The notes beneath the pieces are model-generated. The model was not told the origin of the DNA and made no database searches. It saw only the letters and a program-made list of their open reading frames with translations. The translations under genes were made by a program, and so were the position numbers. 64,000 nt of DNA from Chitinophaga rhizophila (GTDB lineage Bacteria; Bacteroidota; Bacteroidia; Chitinophagales; Chitinophagaceae), in assembly GCF_019492185.1 (NCBI RefSeq), contig NZ_JAICCF010000002.1, positions 372,001-436,000 on the forward strand. Direction: 5' to 3'. Each line of letters starts with the position of its first letter. The stretch's first letter is position 1. This document shows, piece by piece, positions 17,274-25,801 of this stretch.

Positions 17274-18395
17274 TTAGTAACCACCGGTAGATGAACTCCA
17301 ACGAGCAGCTCCATTCTGGTAGATCACCGCATTACCATCATCCTGTAGCACCAGGACGCCGCCAGGAAAACTTGCAGTCCCTGAGCTCCAACGAGGGGCA
17401 TTATTTGTATCATACAGTACGAAGTTACCATCTCCCTGCATGATAGCACGATTAATAGCCGGATTACCTCCAGTAGAGGAGCTCCAGAGTGCAACGTTGT
17501 AGTAATAGAGTACCAGGTTACCATCTGTCTGCATTACCAGTACAAAGCGGCCATCGACAGAACGGAGCAATTCTCCCTGTGCAAGCTGCTGACCTGGCTG
17601 CAAGTTGTTAGTACCGCCTAAAGTAGCAGGATACAGGGATAATAATGCCACCTGGTCATAATATGACAGGCCTGCCCAGTTCGCGCCACAGGTACCACCA
17701 TTCATGATAGAAGAACCATCAGTTGCAGGCGTACTTGGAATAGGAATAGCAGCAGTTTCACCGCTTGGTCTCCAGTTAGTATGACGCAGACCAATACAAT
17801 GTCCCAGCTCATGTGCCAGCAGCATGGTTAATTGTGCTGTACTTGTCAGGCCGTAGTAGTTTAATGTATATTCAGAGATGTAGACTACGTTAAACGGCTG
17901 ACCATTAGAAAACGGGAATCCTGCTTGTCCGCAGATACCCAACTGTAAACTGTTCTGTGTAATGGTAATATTCGCGCTTCCGGAGGAGTATACTCTATTC
18001 AAACGTAAGCCAGATCCTACTGCATTGTAAGCAGCAATCACATTATCCAGTATACCATTCAGGTTAATCGTGCTGAATGAGCCATCAAGATATACATTAA
18101 TGTTACGGTAGGCAGGAGCAACAAGATAAGGGGAACGGGCCTGTTCTGTCGTAGGCTTACCGGGCTGCTGTCCGGGTTCTTTTTTGTAGAAAATCAGATC
18201 GTGCTGCACGATATAACGGTCAGGAAACTCTTCCACATCAGAAAGTTCATAACCTTCTGCCAGAATCCTTTTCAGAACGGGGTCATTGCTGGAATTTGCA
18301 ACAGGGGTAGTTGTTTCCGTCGCGTTCTCTTTAGAACAACCGATAGCTAATGAGATAATTAGTGCTAAGTAAAATAGATAATGAAGTTTGCGCAT
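17274..18395 (-). CDS. M57-like zinc metalloprotease lipoprotein with bulb-type lectin domain
   Basis: 373 residues from the start at 18395 (MRKLHYLFYLALIISLAIGC), a lipoprotein signal with Cys20; the frame extends 57 codons upstream without signal character. Residues 38-80 (DPVLKRILAEGYELSDVEEF) resemble the lead-in of M57 peptidases, and HELGHCIGLRH at 195-205 is the HExxHxxGxxH zinc site, with SSIMNGG near 228-234 as a Met-turn. From about 265 to the end a monocot-lectin (B_lectin) domain carries three QxDxNxVxY sugar sites, starting at 289, 320 and 351. A surface protease targeted to mannose-type glycans is the likely job. Single gene. Confidence 0.85.
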   Translation of the reverse strand: MRKLHYLFYLALIISLAIGCSKENATETTTPVANSSNDPVLKRILAEGYELSDVEEFPDRYIVQHDLIFYKKEPGQQPGKPTTEQARSPYLVAPAYRNINVYLDGSFSTINLNGILDNVIAAYNAVGSGLRLNRVYSSGSANITITQNSLQLGICGQAGFPFSNGQPFNVVYISEYTLNYYGLTSTAQLTMLLAHELGHCIGLRHTNWRPSGETAAIPIPSTPATDGSSIMNGGTCGANWAGLSYYDQVALLSLYPATLGGTNNLQPGQQLAQGELLRSVDGRFVLVMQTDGNLVLYYYNVALWSSSTGGNPAINRAIMQGDGNFVLYDTNNAPRWSSGTASFPGGVLVLQDDGNAVIYQNGAARWSSSTGGY

Positions 18396-18566
18396 ACAAT
18401 AAATGGTTAACTGATAAATAAAATTTGTCTTAAAGTCAGAAACAATAGCATCCGGAGGGGAGCGTGATTTCATATTGATTTGTAATTGGGTTTTCAAATA
18501 TGGCGGGTAATACCGTGTAATAACTACGGTTACCATAATAGTATATCTAATCAGGACATGGCACAC

Positions 18567-18957
18567 TGTCCCTGCCGGCGCATCATCTGAGCTGCCGGTA
18601 ACTATAAGTGAGACACATTACAACAGATAATCTACAGCATTACACTTTGCGGAATAGCATTGTCTCAAATTTATATGTGAATACCTGTATAGGAGTGGAA
18701 ATACGGGTTACAAATTCAGGGTTCATGAGGGAAACATTTTATGTAAGATAGCGAAGAATCTATGAAATGCAAAAGGGTTTATGCAAATAATTTTCGCAAA
18801 CATACATAAGTGATTGCCAGTGGCACCTATCCCCTATCCGGTTAGATATCAATGTCAAAATGACATTTCTATATAGCCAGGGCCGCTCCAATGCATAATG
18901 ACGGCTGGCATATATAAGCATTAAAGGTGTAAGGACATAAAAAAGGCTTACAGACTG
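18567..18957. other. Intergenic region
   Basis: About 390 AT-rich bases between the lectin-protease gene and the end of the hxlR-type gene. I see no ORF, RNA or repeat here beyond the terminator at its right end. Confidence 0.4.
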
Positions 18958-18970
18958 CTATTCCGTAAGC
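18936..18970 (-). terminator. Intrinsic terminator of the HxlR gene
   Basis: On the minus strand GCTTAC (18970-18965), 13-base loop, GTAAGC (18951-18946), then CCTTTTTTA. It overlaps the stop codon at 18958. Confidence 0.6.
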
Positions 18971-19329
18971 TGCTTTCCAAATATCCTTTCCCGGTGCCGC
19001 TGCCCCCATTCTGCCATCGCATCCGTTAAATCTTTCAATGTCTTACCATATTCAGACAACGCATACGATACCGCAACAGGCGTTCCTGTGGTTACTTCTC
19101 TTACAATAAGACCATTCATCTCCAGGTCTTTCAGCTCTCTGCTGAGCACTTTGCCCGCTATGCCATTGATATCTTTCAGCAACTCAGAATACCGCATCTG
19201 CTTAAAACAAAGATGCGAGATAATAGCCACCTTCCATTTGCCACTGAGGATATGTATGGTGTCATCAATAGCTCTCACTCTTTTTGCACAATCGCTATCG
19301 CCGGGATATGTGATATTTGACTTCTGCAT
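18958..19329 (-). CDS. HxlR-family transcriptional regulator
   Basis: 123 residues, winged helix of the HxlR/DUF24 type: DDTIHILSGKWKVAIISHL is the diagnostic GGKWxxxIL helix, RYSELLKDINGIAGKVLSREL the recognition helix (family: RFxELxRxIxGIxxKxLxxxL), VSYALSEYGKTL the wing. A Cys near the N-terminus (residue 14) occupies the place where redox-sensing members such as HypR keep their reactive thiol. It is divergent from a nitroreductase-type gene, the usual target of this family, with an inverted repeat between them. Confidence 0.9.
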   Translation of the reverse strand: MQKSNITYPGDSDCAKRVRAIDDTIHILSGKWKVAIISHLCFKQMRYSELLKDINGIAGKVLSRELKDLEMNGLIVREVTTGTPVAVSYALSEYGKTLKDLTDAMAEWGQRHRERIFGKQLTE

Positions 19330-19358
19330 ACACTTTCAGGTTACCTTTTTGTCATTTA

Positions 19359-19376
19359 GGTGACTTGAATGTCACC
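19359..19376. promoter_or_regulatory. Probable HxlR operator
   Basis: GGTGAC-TTGAAT-GTCACC, perfect six-base arms with a six-base spacer in the 115-base divergent region. A related half-site (AGGTTACC) stands near 19338. The position suits control of both genes; binding is inferred. Confidence 0.5.
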
Positions 19377-19419
19377 GATAGTTTTGCCCACGAATTTACT
19401 AAATTGCTCAAACCTTGGT

Positions 19420-19427
19420 TAGCTTTG
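19420..19427 (+). promoter_or_regulatory. Candidate -7 box of the nitroreductase gene
   Basis: TAGCTTTG matches TAnnTTTG, 17 bases before the ATG at 19445 and downstream of the inverted repeat. No clear -33 TTTG. Confidence 0.45.
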
Positions 19428-19444
19428 TCAAAAATTAGCACAAA

Positions 19445-20143
19445 ATGAGCTTACTGGACGATTTACAATGGCGCTACGCCACCAAGAAGATGAACGGAGC
19501 CACCGTACCCAAGGAAAAACTGGATTACATATTAGAAGCGGCCCGGATGGCACCCTCCTCTTCCGGTTTACAACAATACAAAGTCATAGTAATAAGTGAT
19601 AAAGCCTTACTCGAAAAAATACAAGCACTTGCTTACAATCAAAGTCAGATAACTGATTGTTCACACCTGCTGGTATTTGTAGCCTGGGACGGCTATACCG
19701 AAGAACGCGTAAGCGAGGTATTCAATCATATGATGGACGAGCGCGGACTTCCACATAGTACCATGAACGATTATAAAAACACGATCTTAAATCTTTATGG
19801 TCCGTTAGGCAAGGAATGGCAGGCACATCATGCGGCCAAACAAAGCTATATTTCCTTCGGACTGGCTATTGCCGCGGCAGCAGAACAAAAAGTAGATGCT
19901 ACCCCTATAGAAGGCTTCCTGCCCGACAAACTGGACGAATTGCTGCAATTAAAAGGCACAGGGTATAAGAGCACCGTTTTGTTGCCGCTGGGCTACCGTG
20001 AGTCTGAAAATGACTGGTTAGTGAATATGAAAAAAGTGCGTACGCCAAAAGAAGCTTTTGTTACTGAAATGACATTGGCAGATGCAGCCTCTTTAAACGA
20101 GCTTCCGGCAATGGGCTCCCTGGATAACTTTGCCCAGAAATAA
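19445..20143 (+). CDS. Nitroreductase-family NAD(P)H oxidoreductase
   Basis: 232 residues of the FMN-dependent NfsB-like family. It begins LLDDLQWRYATKKMNG (family: RRSxRxF-type FMN contact), AARMAPSSSGLQQYKVIVI is the flavin-binding APSSxNxQPW element in variant form, and LLQLKGTGYKSTVLLPLGY is the conserved GxxxxxxxxxGY end. Probably reduces quinones, nitroaromatics or azo compounds. Divergent from the HxlR regulator, which likely represses it. Confidence 0.85.
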   Translation: MSLLDDLQWRYATKKMNGATVPKEKLDYILEAARMAPSSSGLQQYKVIVISDKALLEKIQALAYNQSQITDCSHLLVFVAWDGYTEERVSEVFNHMMDERGLPHSTMNDYKNTILNLYGPLGKEWQAHHAAKQSYISFGLAIAAAAEQKVDATPIEGFLPDKLDELLQLKGTGYKSTVLLPLGYRESENDWLVNMKKVRTPKEAFVTEMTLADAASLNELPAMGSLDNFAQK

Positions 20144-20155
20144 GGTATTACCTCC

Positions 20156-20184
20156 AAACCGGTGGAAGTCAATTCCGCCGGTTT
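20156..20184. terminator. Bidirectional terminator
   Basis: AAACCGGTGGAA / TTCCGCCGGTTT, 12-base arms with one mismatch and a 5-base loop, between the convergent nitroreductase and membrane-protein genes. Confidence 0.65.
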
Positions 20185-20207
20185 CTTACTCTCATCATCC
20201 CTCTATA

Positions 20208-20744
20208 TCACCCCCTTTTACTCAGACTAAGCGCTCGCTGTATCCGTGGCCTGTTATATCGTTGAAGGACAATAGGATAGAAGTTGAATAGTATATTCAG
20301 TACAAGCAGCCACATCGAGTGCAGCACCCCGAACCGGAAAGCTACAAAAACATTAAACCCTGCTACTATAAACAGGATAATAATATGGCCCAACTCAGAC
20401 TTCTTCGTCTGATTATGCAACTTCGCTAAAGCTTCAGCACCCTTTTCTACCGGATTAGACTTTTTATTGAGTTTTTCCCACCCTACCAGTACTAATAGCT
20501 TCCGGAATACATTTACACCTAAAGCTTCATATACCTTCCCACCCCGCTCCCATTGTTTCGCATTGTAATAGGGTGATGTAAACGGACCTCTCAGTGTCTC
20601 CGTAAATGCCATCACCAGTAACATCAACAAGAAATTAAGTACCCAGGCAAATGATAAACTGTCCATTCTGATAAAACGGACCAAAGCCCATAAAGCGGCA
20701 ACTGCTACTAATGGAATCAGAATTAAGATAACGGTTCTTTTCAT
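20208..20744 (-). CDS. Membrane protein resembling CrtO-type carotenoid-glycoside acyltransferase
   Basis: 178 residues with four hydrophobic segments (about 4-22, 29-47, 123-137, 142-158). Between the second and third is YYNAKQWERGGKVYEALGVNVFRKLL plus a VGWEKLN segment, and the end holds FYPIVLQRYNRPRIQRAL. These resemble the glycosyl-4,4'-diaponeurosporenoate acyltransferase (CrtO) family, which esterifies a carotenoid sugar in staphyloxanthin synthesis. No other carotenoid gene is in view, so many such proteins probably have other acyl acceptors. Single gene. Confidence 0.5.
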   Translation of the reverse strand: MKRTVILILIPLVAVAALWALVRFIRMDSLSFAWVLNFLLMLLVMAFTETLRGPFTSPYYNAKQWERGGKVYEALGVNVFRKLLVLVGWEKLNKKSNPVEKGAEALAKLHNQTKKSELGHIIILFIVAGFNVFVAFRFGVLHSMWLLVLNILFNFYPIVLQRYNRPRIQRALSLSKRG

Positions 20745-20892
20745 TGATTTGGGTTGTGATACAGAGATGTTGGCTGATACCCTAAATATACATGACAGAA
20801 CCGATTTTTAAAAGCAAAATAATACCACCTGACCCAATTCGGACAAGATATCACCTATACGAAATGTAACTTTCCCCCCTGCTAAAAAGAAA

Positions 20893-20923
20893 GACGGCAA
20901 AACAGTCAAGCTGCTTTGCCGTC
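20893..20923 (-). terminator. Terminator of the ThDP enzyme-amine oxidase operon
   Basis: 13-base arms with one mismatch (GACGGCAAA... / ...TTTGCCGTC), loop of 5, then a T-rich minus strand (CTTTCTTTTT), 26 bases past the amine oxidase stop. Confidence 0.7.
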
Positions 20924-20949
20924 AGGAATTAGACTATCATCATCAGTTA

Positions 20950-22626
20950 TCAGCTGGGTTGTAGTTGATTAACATGATTGTTTTGCCTGGCCTCCGTTAA
21001 TGGTGTCTGTAAGAACTTGCCTAACATAATCTCGGCTGTCTGCAAAGCTCCTTCTACCCATCCCTGGGCATCTGAATAGGCTTCTCCGCAGATATATAGT
21101 GGTACACCGGATATAGGATAAGTAATCTGGTCTCTAACTTCCCAACTCTTCACGCCAATATTCCAGCTATTCCATCCACCGCCATAGGGATCTTCTCCCC
21201 AATCACGGAAAGCAGCACTCTTCACCAACGGTGTATAATCCAGACCATGCATCTGTTGCAGCTGACGAGCCACTTCGGTTACCATACGGCGAGGTGCCTG
21301 GTATTCATCCCATGTCTGGTTCAGCTGATCGTCTGGTGCTGCTGTATACCTGCTATTGTTTTGTTGATCGTCATCCCCTATAAAGGGATCACTGATCTTT
21401 GCATGTGACCGCCCTGTCTTCCAGGCTTCCGTACGTTTAGGTCTCAGCCCATCCCAGAAGCCGATATTACTGCCATCATCATAACTGGCCAGCAACATCG
21501 CTCTGCCATTTACAGCCGGCGTACCATCGCTGTTAGGCCAATAGTAAGTTTGCCTTACCGGCAGATCAGTAACTGAACGTCCTGATTGTACCGGCACAAA
21601 TTGCCCGTCTGCGCTTGTAAAACCAGCTATTCTCCACCAGGGATTAGCATATGTTGTGAACAGCTTAAACAACGGCCGCGGCGTTACACTGCTGATCAGT
21701 GGCTGAATCTGTTGTAACTGCGGACTACCAGGCGTAATCAGATCCAACGCCCTACGGGGCATTGCCAGGATCAGTTTTGCTGCTGTAATAGTCTGTCCGG
21801 TATTGAAGTTGAGCGTAAACTGCCCGTCCGTGTACTCAAAATTACGTAGCTGATGCTCCAGCCTCACATCCCCTCCGTCCTTCTCAAATAGTTCTGCCAG
21901 GGCAATAGGTACCTGCTGGAAACCATTGGTAAAACCTTTGTACTTCGGAGAAATGCCGAAGTCAGACAGGTACCAGGGAATGGCATCGCTCGCGTTCCAG
22001 TTGATCAGTGTCGAATCATAGCCTCCGGCATCCATACTGAACTGGTATCCTTCGCTGCTGATTACCCTGTACAGCAGGTTCCAGAACCCCCATTGATATA
22101 GCGGTACTCCGTCAAAATAAGCCTCTCTGGTCATCTCACGACGCTCTTCCTCTGTCAGCCCGGGATTGGTAATACCAGGTACAATTTGCTCTATTGCATT
22201 GACAATAATGGCCCCCGGACCATTCCCCTTTTCCAGGAATGACATATTATAGGGTACTTTATCCGGACTGGTCACAAAGTCAACCAGGCGCAGGTATTCG
22301 CCTCGCAGATAAGCCAGGTTCTGCGGTTCATCTACCGGAAAATCATAAAGCAGGATCTGCTCTGCAGGTGGTAATGCTGCATTCAAGGTCTCAATAAGGC
22401 TGACAATCAGTTTCTGGTTGTTTTCCAGTATCCGCATGCCTCCCAGCTCTGCTGTCATATTAGGAATTTCGGGTGGTTTTACTGACAGTAAACGTCCACC
22501 AATATGATCGCTGCCCTCAAATACCACGATCCGCTGATCAGGGAACTGCTTCTTTAGTTTCCAGGCACTATATACCCCGGAAACACCGCCACCGATGATG
22601 GCAATATCAATTTGTTCGTTTTCCAT
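20950..22626 (-). CDS. Flavin monoamine oxidase / L-amino-acid-oxidase-like enzyme
   Basis: 558 residues, no signal peptide. IAIIGGGVSGVYSAWKLKK is the FAD-binding dinucleotide motif and VVFEGSDHIGGRLLSV the usual ERxxxxGGRxxS continuation. The C-terminal flavin contact is PLYICGEAYSDAQGWVEGAL, in the amine-oxidase pattern xxxGExxxxxxGWVxGAxxSG. Such enzymes oxidise an amino group to an imine with release of H2O2. It starts 13 bases after the ThDP enzyme stop, so the two are co-transcribed. Its substrate is unknown; the pairing suggests that the oxo acid made here, or its product, is linked to the decarboxylase. Confidence 0.85.
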   Translation of the reverse strand: MENEQIDIAIIGGGVSGVYSAWKLKKQFPDQRIVVFEGSDHIGGRLLSVKPPEIPNMTAELGGMRILENNQKLIVSLIETLNAALPPAEQILLYDFPVDEPQNLAYLRGEYLRLVDFVTSPDKVPYNMSFLEKGNGPGAIIVNAIEQIVPGITNPGLTEEERREMTREAYFDGVPLYQWGFWNLLYRVISSEGYQFSMDAGGYDSTLINWNASDAIPWYLSDFGISPKYKGFTNGFQQVPIALAELFEKDGGDVRLEHQLRNFEYTDGQFTLNFNTGQTITAAKLILAMPRRALDLITPGSPQLQQIQPLISSVTPRPLFKLFTTYANPWWRIAGFTSADGQFVPVQSGRSVTDLPVRQTYYWPNSDGTPAVNGRAMLLASYDDGSNIGFWDGLRPKRTEAWKTGRSHAKISDPFIGDDDQQNNSRYTAAPDDQLNQTWDEYQAPRRMVTEVARQLQQMHGLDYTPLVKSAAFRDWGEDPYGGGWNSWNIGVKSWEVRDQITYPISGVPLYICGEAYSDAQGWVEGALQTAEIMLGKFLQTPLTEARQNNHVNQLQPS

Positions 22627-22639
22627 AATGATAAGGGTT

Positions 22640-24613
22640 TTAGAATATAGAAGGAATGTTGGTTGGTATATATGCGTTACCTGCGGATAATGTGGTCGCC
22701 TTCACTGTATCCTCGTGTACATAATCCAACACAGGTTGCTTGCTGTATTGGGCAGGAATGCAGTCTGATGTAGATGGAGCTGCAGGGGTACTACCGGCGA
22801 TCCTCATGTCCAATATATAAGAAGTGGTTTGAGTAAGTACATGATCAATACCTCGTTTGATAGCTGCCTTTACCGCACCGGGCGTTTCTACAACTTCTCC
22901 ATGCTCTCCGCCAAATGCTTTTGCAAGGGTCACAAAGTCCAGTTTTGGCCTTTCCAGACGCAGATACGGAGGATCAAGAGATTTAGGCTTCCAGCCATAT
23001 CCCGGGGCACTGCCATAGGCATCTACTACCTGTTGTAAGCCAAGTTGCAGGGTATGATATTCCTGGTTGTTAGTGATGATATAAAGTATAGGCAGTTGCT
23101 CATGGGCAGCCGTCCAGTATGTTTGTGGATAGAACAGCGAAGATCCGTCTCCAACTGCATTTACCACCAGCTTCGTACCAGTACCTTGTGCCGAGACATT
23201 CTCCAGTTTGATACCCAGTGATGCCGGCATTGACCATCCCAGTGAGCCTCCTGCCACGCAATAATAGCTGACCGGTTTAGCACCATTTGTACTGAATGGC
23301 AGATAATATTGGAATGGAGCGCCATCGGATACTGCTTCATGAACATATACGAAGTTGTCAACCAGCTTTCTTTCCTCAATCTCATCTTTCAATGCCTTTG
23401 CGATAACCACTGACCATATTTCTTCCTGCTCCATAGCCTCAAGCAGATAAGCGTCCCAGTCTGCCGTTCTCTGTTTGGACAACAACTGCATCTGTTCATT
23501 TCTGGCTGCAGCCCCTGCGGGCGGCGTAGCTTTGATATAGCCGTTCAGTAATGGCAATGTAGCCTTAATATCGCCGAAGATGGCTGCTTCTCCGTAATAG
23601 TTCTTTGCAATATCCCAGGTGTTGTTAGTGAGATATACCTGCTTCAACTCAGGCGGGAACAACGGCCCATCGGAATACTTATAGACTGCCAGTTGGGCCT
23701 GTGCGCCAAATCCGACCAGGAATGCCGCATCATGATCTTTAAACACGCCTTGTACACCTGCCTGGCTACCGGGCAATTCTCCCTGCCAATGATAATCGTT
23801 ATTAGGAAAGTTAGCTAAACTACTGAAGCTTTGTAATACGACGGGTGCGCCCAGCAATGCTGCCAGCTCCTGCAATTCCGTCCATGCATCCGCATACCCT
23901 ACAGCGTCGCCAGCCACTATAATAGGCCTTTCTGCTGCTGAAAGGATACTTGCTGCCTGCCTGATAGCCGCATCATCCCCTGTAAAATGTGGAGATATAC
24001 GGGTCACCCCTTTGATCTTGTCCTCATCCTCAATAGCCACCATCGTAAAGTCCCAGGGTATGGATATAAACACCGGGCCATTCGGTGGTGCCATTGCTTC
24101 CTTGAAGGCACGTTGTAATACCATGGGAATCTCATCCGGTGTACGCACTTCATGCGCCCATTTGGTATATTGCCTGGCAAGGTCCACCAGGTTAGATGCC
24201 AGCAAAGGCTCTTGTGTAACCAGCTCATTCTGTTGCTGACAACAAAGAATTACCAAAGGTACCTGGGAACGGCATGCATTAAACAGGTTACCAATGCTGT
24301 GGGCAATACCTGGCGTAACATGAACAACCATCACACCTGGTTTACCGGTCATACGGGCAGATCCCATGGCTGCTCCGATGGCAATGTTCTCGTGGAGACA
24401 TTCAATGTAGCGTACCTCATTCTCCGGATATGATGTACCATCTATAATAGGGATTTCGTTTGTTCCCGGCACACCAAATATGTAGTGGATACCGAGATCT
24501 TTCAGGATGTCAAATACATAGTCGCGTGTCCAGCGTGTAGTCTGGTCGAATGCATGTTCGATCACATCCTCACTGGTCTGGCGCGTTGCCTGCGCCAATT
24601 GTTGTGTTGTCAT
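22640..24613 (-). CDS. Thiamine-diphosphate-dependent decarboxylase-like enzyme
   Basis: 657 residues, about 100 longer than typical benzoylformate decarboxylase or acetolactate synthase. Three ThDP-enzyme domains are visible: pyrimidine-binding (YIFGVPGTNEIPIID; CLHENIAIGAAMGSARMTGK with the conserved activating Glu), central (PIIVAGDAV), and pyrophosphate-binding, where VGDGSSLFYPQTYWTAAHEQ leads to TNNQEY, the GDGx24-27NN Mg/ThDP motif. It resembles the benzoylformate-decarboxylase branch more than acetolactate synthase. First gene of an operon with the flavin amine oxidase. The extra length lies at both ends, including a 40-residue N-terminal tail. Confidence 0.85.
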   Translation of the reverse strand: MTTQQLAQATRQTSEDVIEHAFDQTTRWTRDYVFDILKDLGIHYIFGVPGTNEIPIIDGTSYPENEVRYIECLHENIAIGAAMGSARMTGKPGVMVVHVTPGIAHSIGNLFNACRSQVPLVILCCQQQNELVTQEPLLASNLVDLARQYTKWAHEVRTPDEIPMVLQRAFKEAMAPPNGPVFISIPWDFTMVAIEDEDKIKGVTRISPHFTGDDAAIRQAASILSAAERPIIVAGDAVGYADAWTELQELAALLGAPVVLQSFSSLANFPNNDYHWQGELPGSQAGVQGVFKDHDAAFLVGFGAQAQLAVYKYSDGPLFPPELKQVYLTNNTWDIAKNYYGEAAIFGDIKATLPLLNGYIKATPPAGAAARNEQMQLLSKQRTADWDAYLLEAMEQEEIWSVVIAKALKDEIEERKLVDNFVYVHEAVSDGAPFQYYLPFSTNGAKPVSYYCVAGGSLGWSMPASLGIKLENVSAQGTGTKLVVNAVGDGSSLFYPQTYWTAAHEQLPILYIITNNQEYHTLQLGLQQVVDAYGSAPGYGWKPKSLDPPYLRLERPKLDFVTLAKAFGGEHGEVVETPGAVKAAIKRGIDHVLTQTTSYILDMRIAGSTPAAPSTSDCIPAQYSKQPVLDYVHEDTVKATTLSAGNAYIPTNIPSIF

Positions 24614-24937
24614 ATGATGGAGTTTTGGAGTCTGGTTACTCAGAGGATACTTGTTGTGGAATGTTGTTTTGGTATAATGAATATGGTGTCGTTATGCTGA
24701 AGGGCTCTCATTCACTGCAATCATGCTTTTAAACACCGGTTTTCCTGGGATTGTTCAATGCGATCTGAGAAATTTAAAAAAATAATTCCGGGTGTATATA
24801 CCATATCTGGCCATCTTGCTCTATCCTGCATCACGTCTTTTAATCATTTATCAAAAAACATATATGCGTTATCGCTACGGATAAACAAACTTTTACGTGA
24901 CTGTCTATCCAGGACGAGATAGCAGCCAGCTTAAAAC
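24614..24937. other. Intergenic region upstream of the ThDP enzyme operon
   Basis: About 320 bases, mostly AT-rich, holding the presumed promoter of the operon. I found no clean TAnnTTTG box, ORF or operator. Confidence 0.35.
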
Positions 24938-24975
24938 AAAGCAGGTGTCACAAAAGTATTTGCGACACCTGCTTT
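24938..24975. terminator. Terminator of the 96-codon gene
   Basis: AAAGCAGGTGTC / GACACCTGCTTT, perfect 12-bp arms with a 14-base loop, 24 bases past the stop of the gene ending at 24999. Confidence 0.75.
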
Positions 24976-24998
24976 AATTCGTTCAATGCATCTAAACG

Positions 24999-25298
24999 TT
25001 AAACATAATCTTTTCTTTCCACTAATCTCTTGCCTAACTCTCTTCCTAATGGCGTCAATGAATAAATCTTCATAGGACTGCCGTCAGGATTTGTGTATTC
25101 ATGAGATGAATAGACCAGATAACCATCTCGCTGAGCCAGATCAAGCAGATGATTGAAGAGCAATAAACCATCAAAATTGTTAGCTTCTTCTTCCTCTGTA
25201 AAGAAGAACGATTTAAATTCCGGGTAAGGAGCGGGGTTATAAGCTTTTCTACTCCAGAACTCATGTACAATGTCATTTTGATTAACAAAAAACTTCAT
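24999..25298 (-). CDS. Small protein with winged-helix-like end, function unknown
   Basis: 99 residues from the start at 25298 (MKFFVNQNDIVHEFW); the frame reaches 25328 but the extra 10 codons look untranslated. Acidic middle (FFFTEEEEANNFDG), then LLDLAQRDGYLVYSSHEYTN and IYSLTPLGRELGKRLVERK, which reads like the wing and last helix of a MarR/PadR-type winged helix (xxYxLTxxGxxL). There is no clear DNA-recognition helix, so a regulatory role is tentative. Single gene ending at a strong hairpin. Confidence 0.6.
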   Translation of the reverse strand: MKFFVNQNDIVHEFWSRKAYNPAPYPEFKSFFFTEEEEANNFDGLLLFNHLLDLAQRDGYLVYSSHEYTNPDGSPMKIYSLTPLGRELGKRLVERKDYV

Positions 25299-25328
25299 AT
25301 GGATGGGGTTTAGTATAAATTTAATCAT

Positions 25329-25572
25329 TTAAATCCAACATGCCTGGAACAATCAGCGGGTGTTCCAAACTTTAACACATTTATAAGTAACTCACGTTAT
25401 CCACACACTGTTAGCCTGAAAAACCGTTATCCACCAACTGGATAATACCTGTTTTTCCGTCGCTATCCACATCAACAGGTAACAGGCAAATTGAAGCGCC
25501 GCTCAGGTTAAAAATCATTGAATAGGCCTCAACCTGATATCGCTTTGATATCCAGTCCAATACATCACCAAG
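25329..25572. other. Intergenic region
   Basis: About 240 bases without a supported ORF, between the small protein gene and the long palindrome. Nothing else stands out. Confidence 0.4.
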
Positions 25573-25631
25573 AGGTCACTAGAAGGTCACCTCAATATCC
25601 CGGGGATATTGAAGTGACCTTCTAGTGACCT
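25573..25631. repeat. 59-bp near-perfect palindrome
   Basis: 28-base arms (25573-25600 and 25604-25631) around a 3-base centre, with a single mismatch that would be G-U in a minus-strand RNA. Each arm contains the tandem pair GGTCACTAGA-AGGTCAC. Followed by TTTT on the + strand. It lies 170 bases beyond the last gene of the RHS operon and may end its transcript or be a protein-binding site or a palindromic mobile relic. Longer than any other terminator here. Confidence 0.7.
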
Positions 25632-25801
25632 TTTAGCGAAGGCGTGATGACGAAATAATATAAAATACAGGCATATAAAAAAGCCTGTTAACAAGGACAA
25701 TTATAAGACCCCTCGCGCCGCAACCAGACCGGTATACCTATTACCCTATACCTGGTTACCGCCTTACAGTGCGTCCATACCGCATGATGGTATCCGGGGC
25801 G

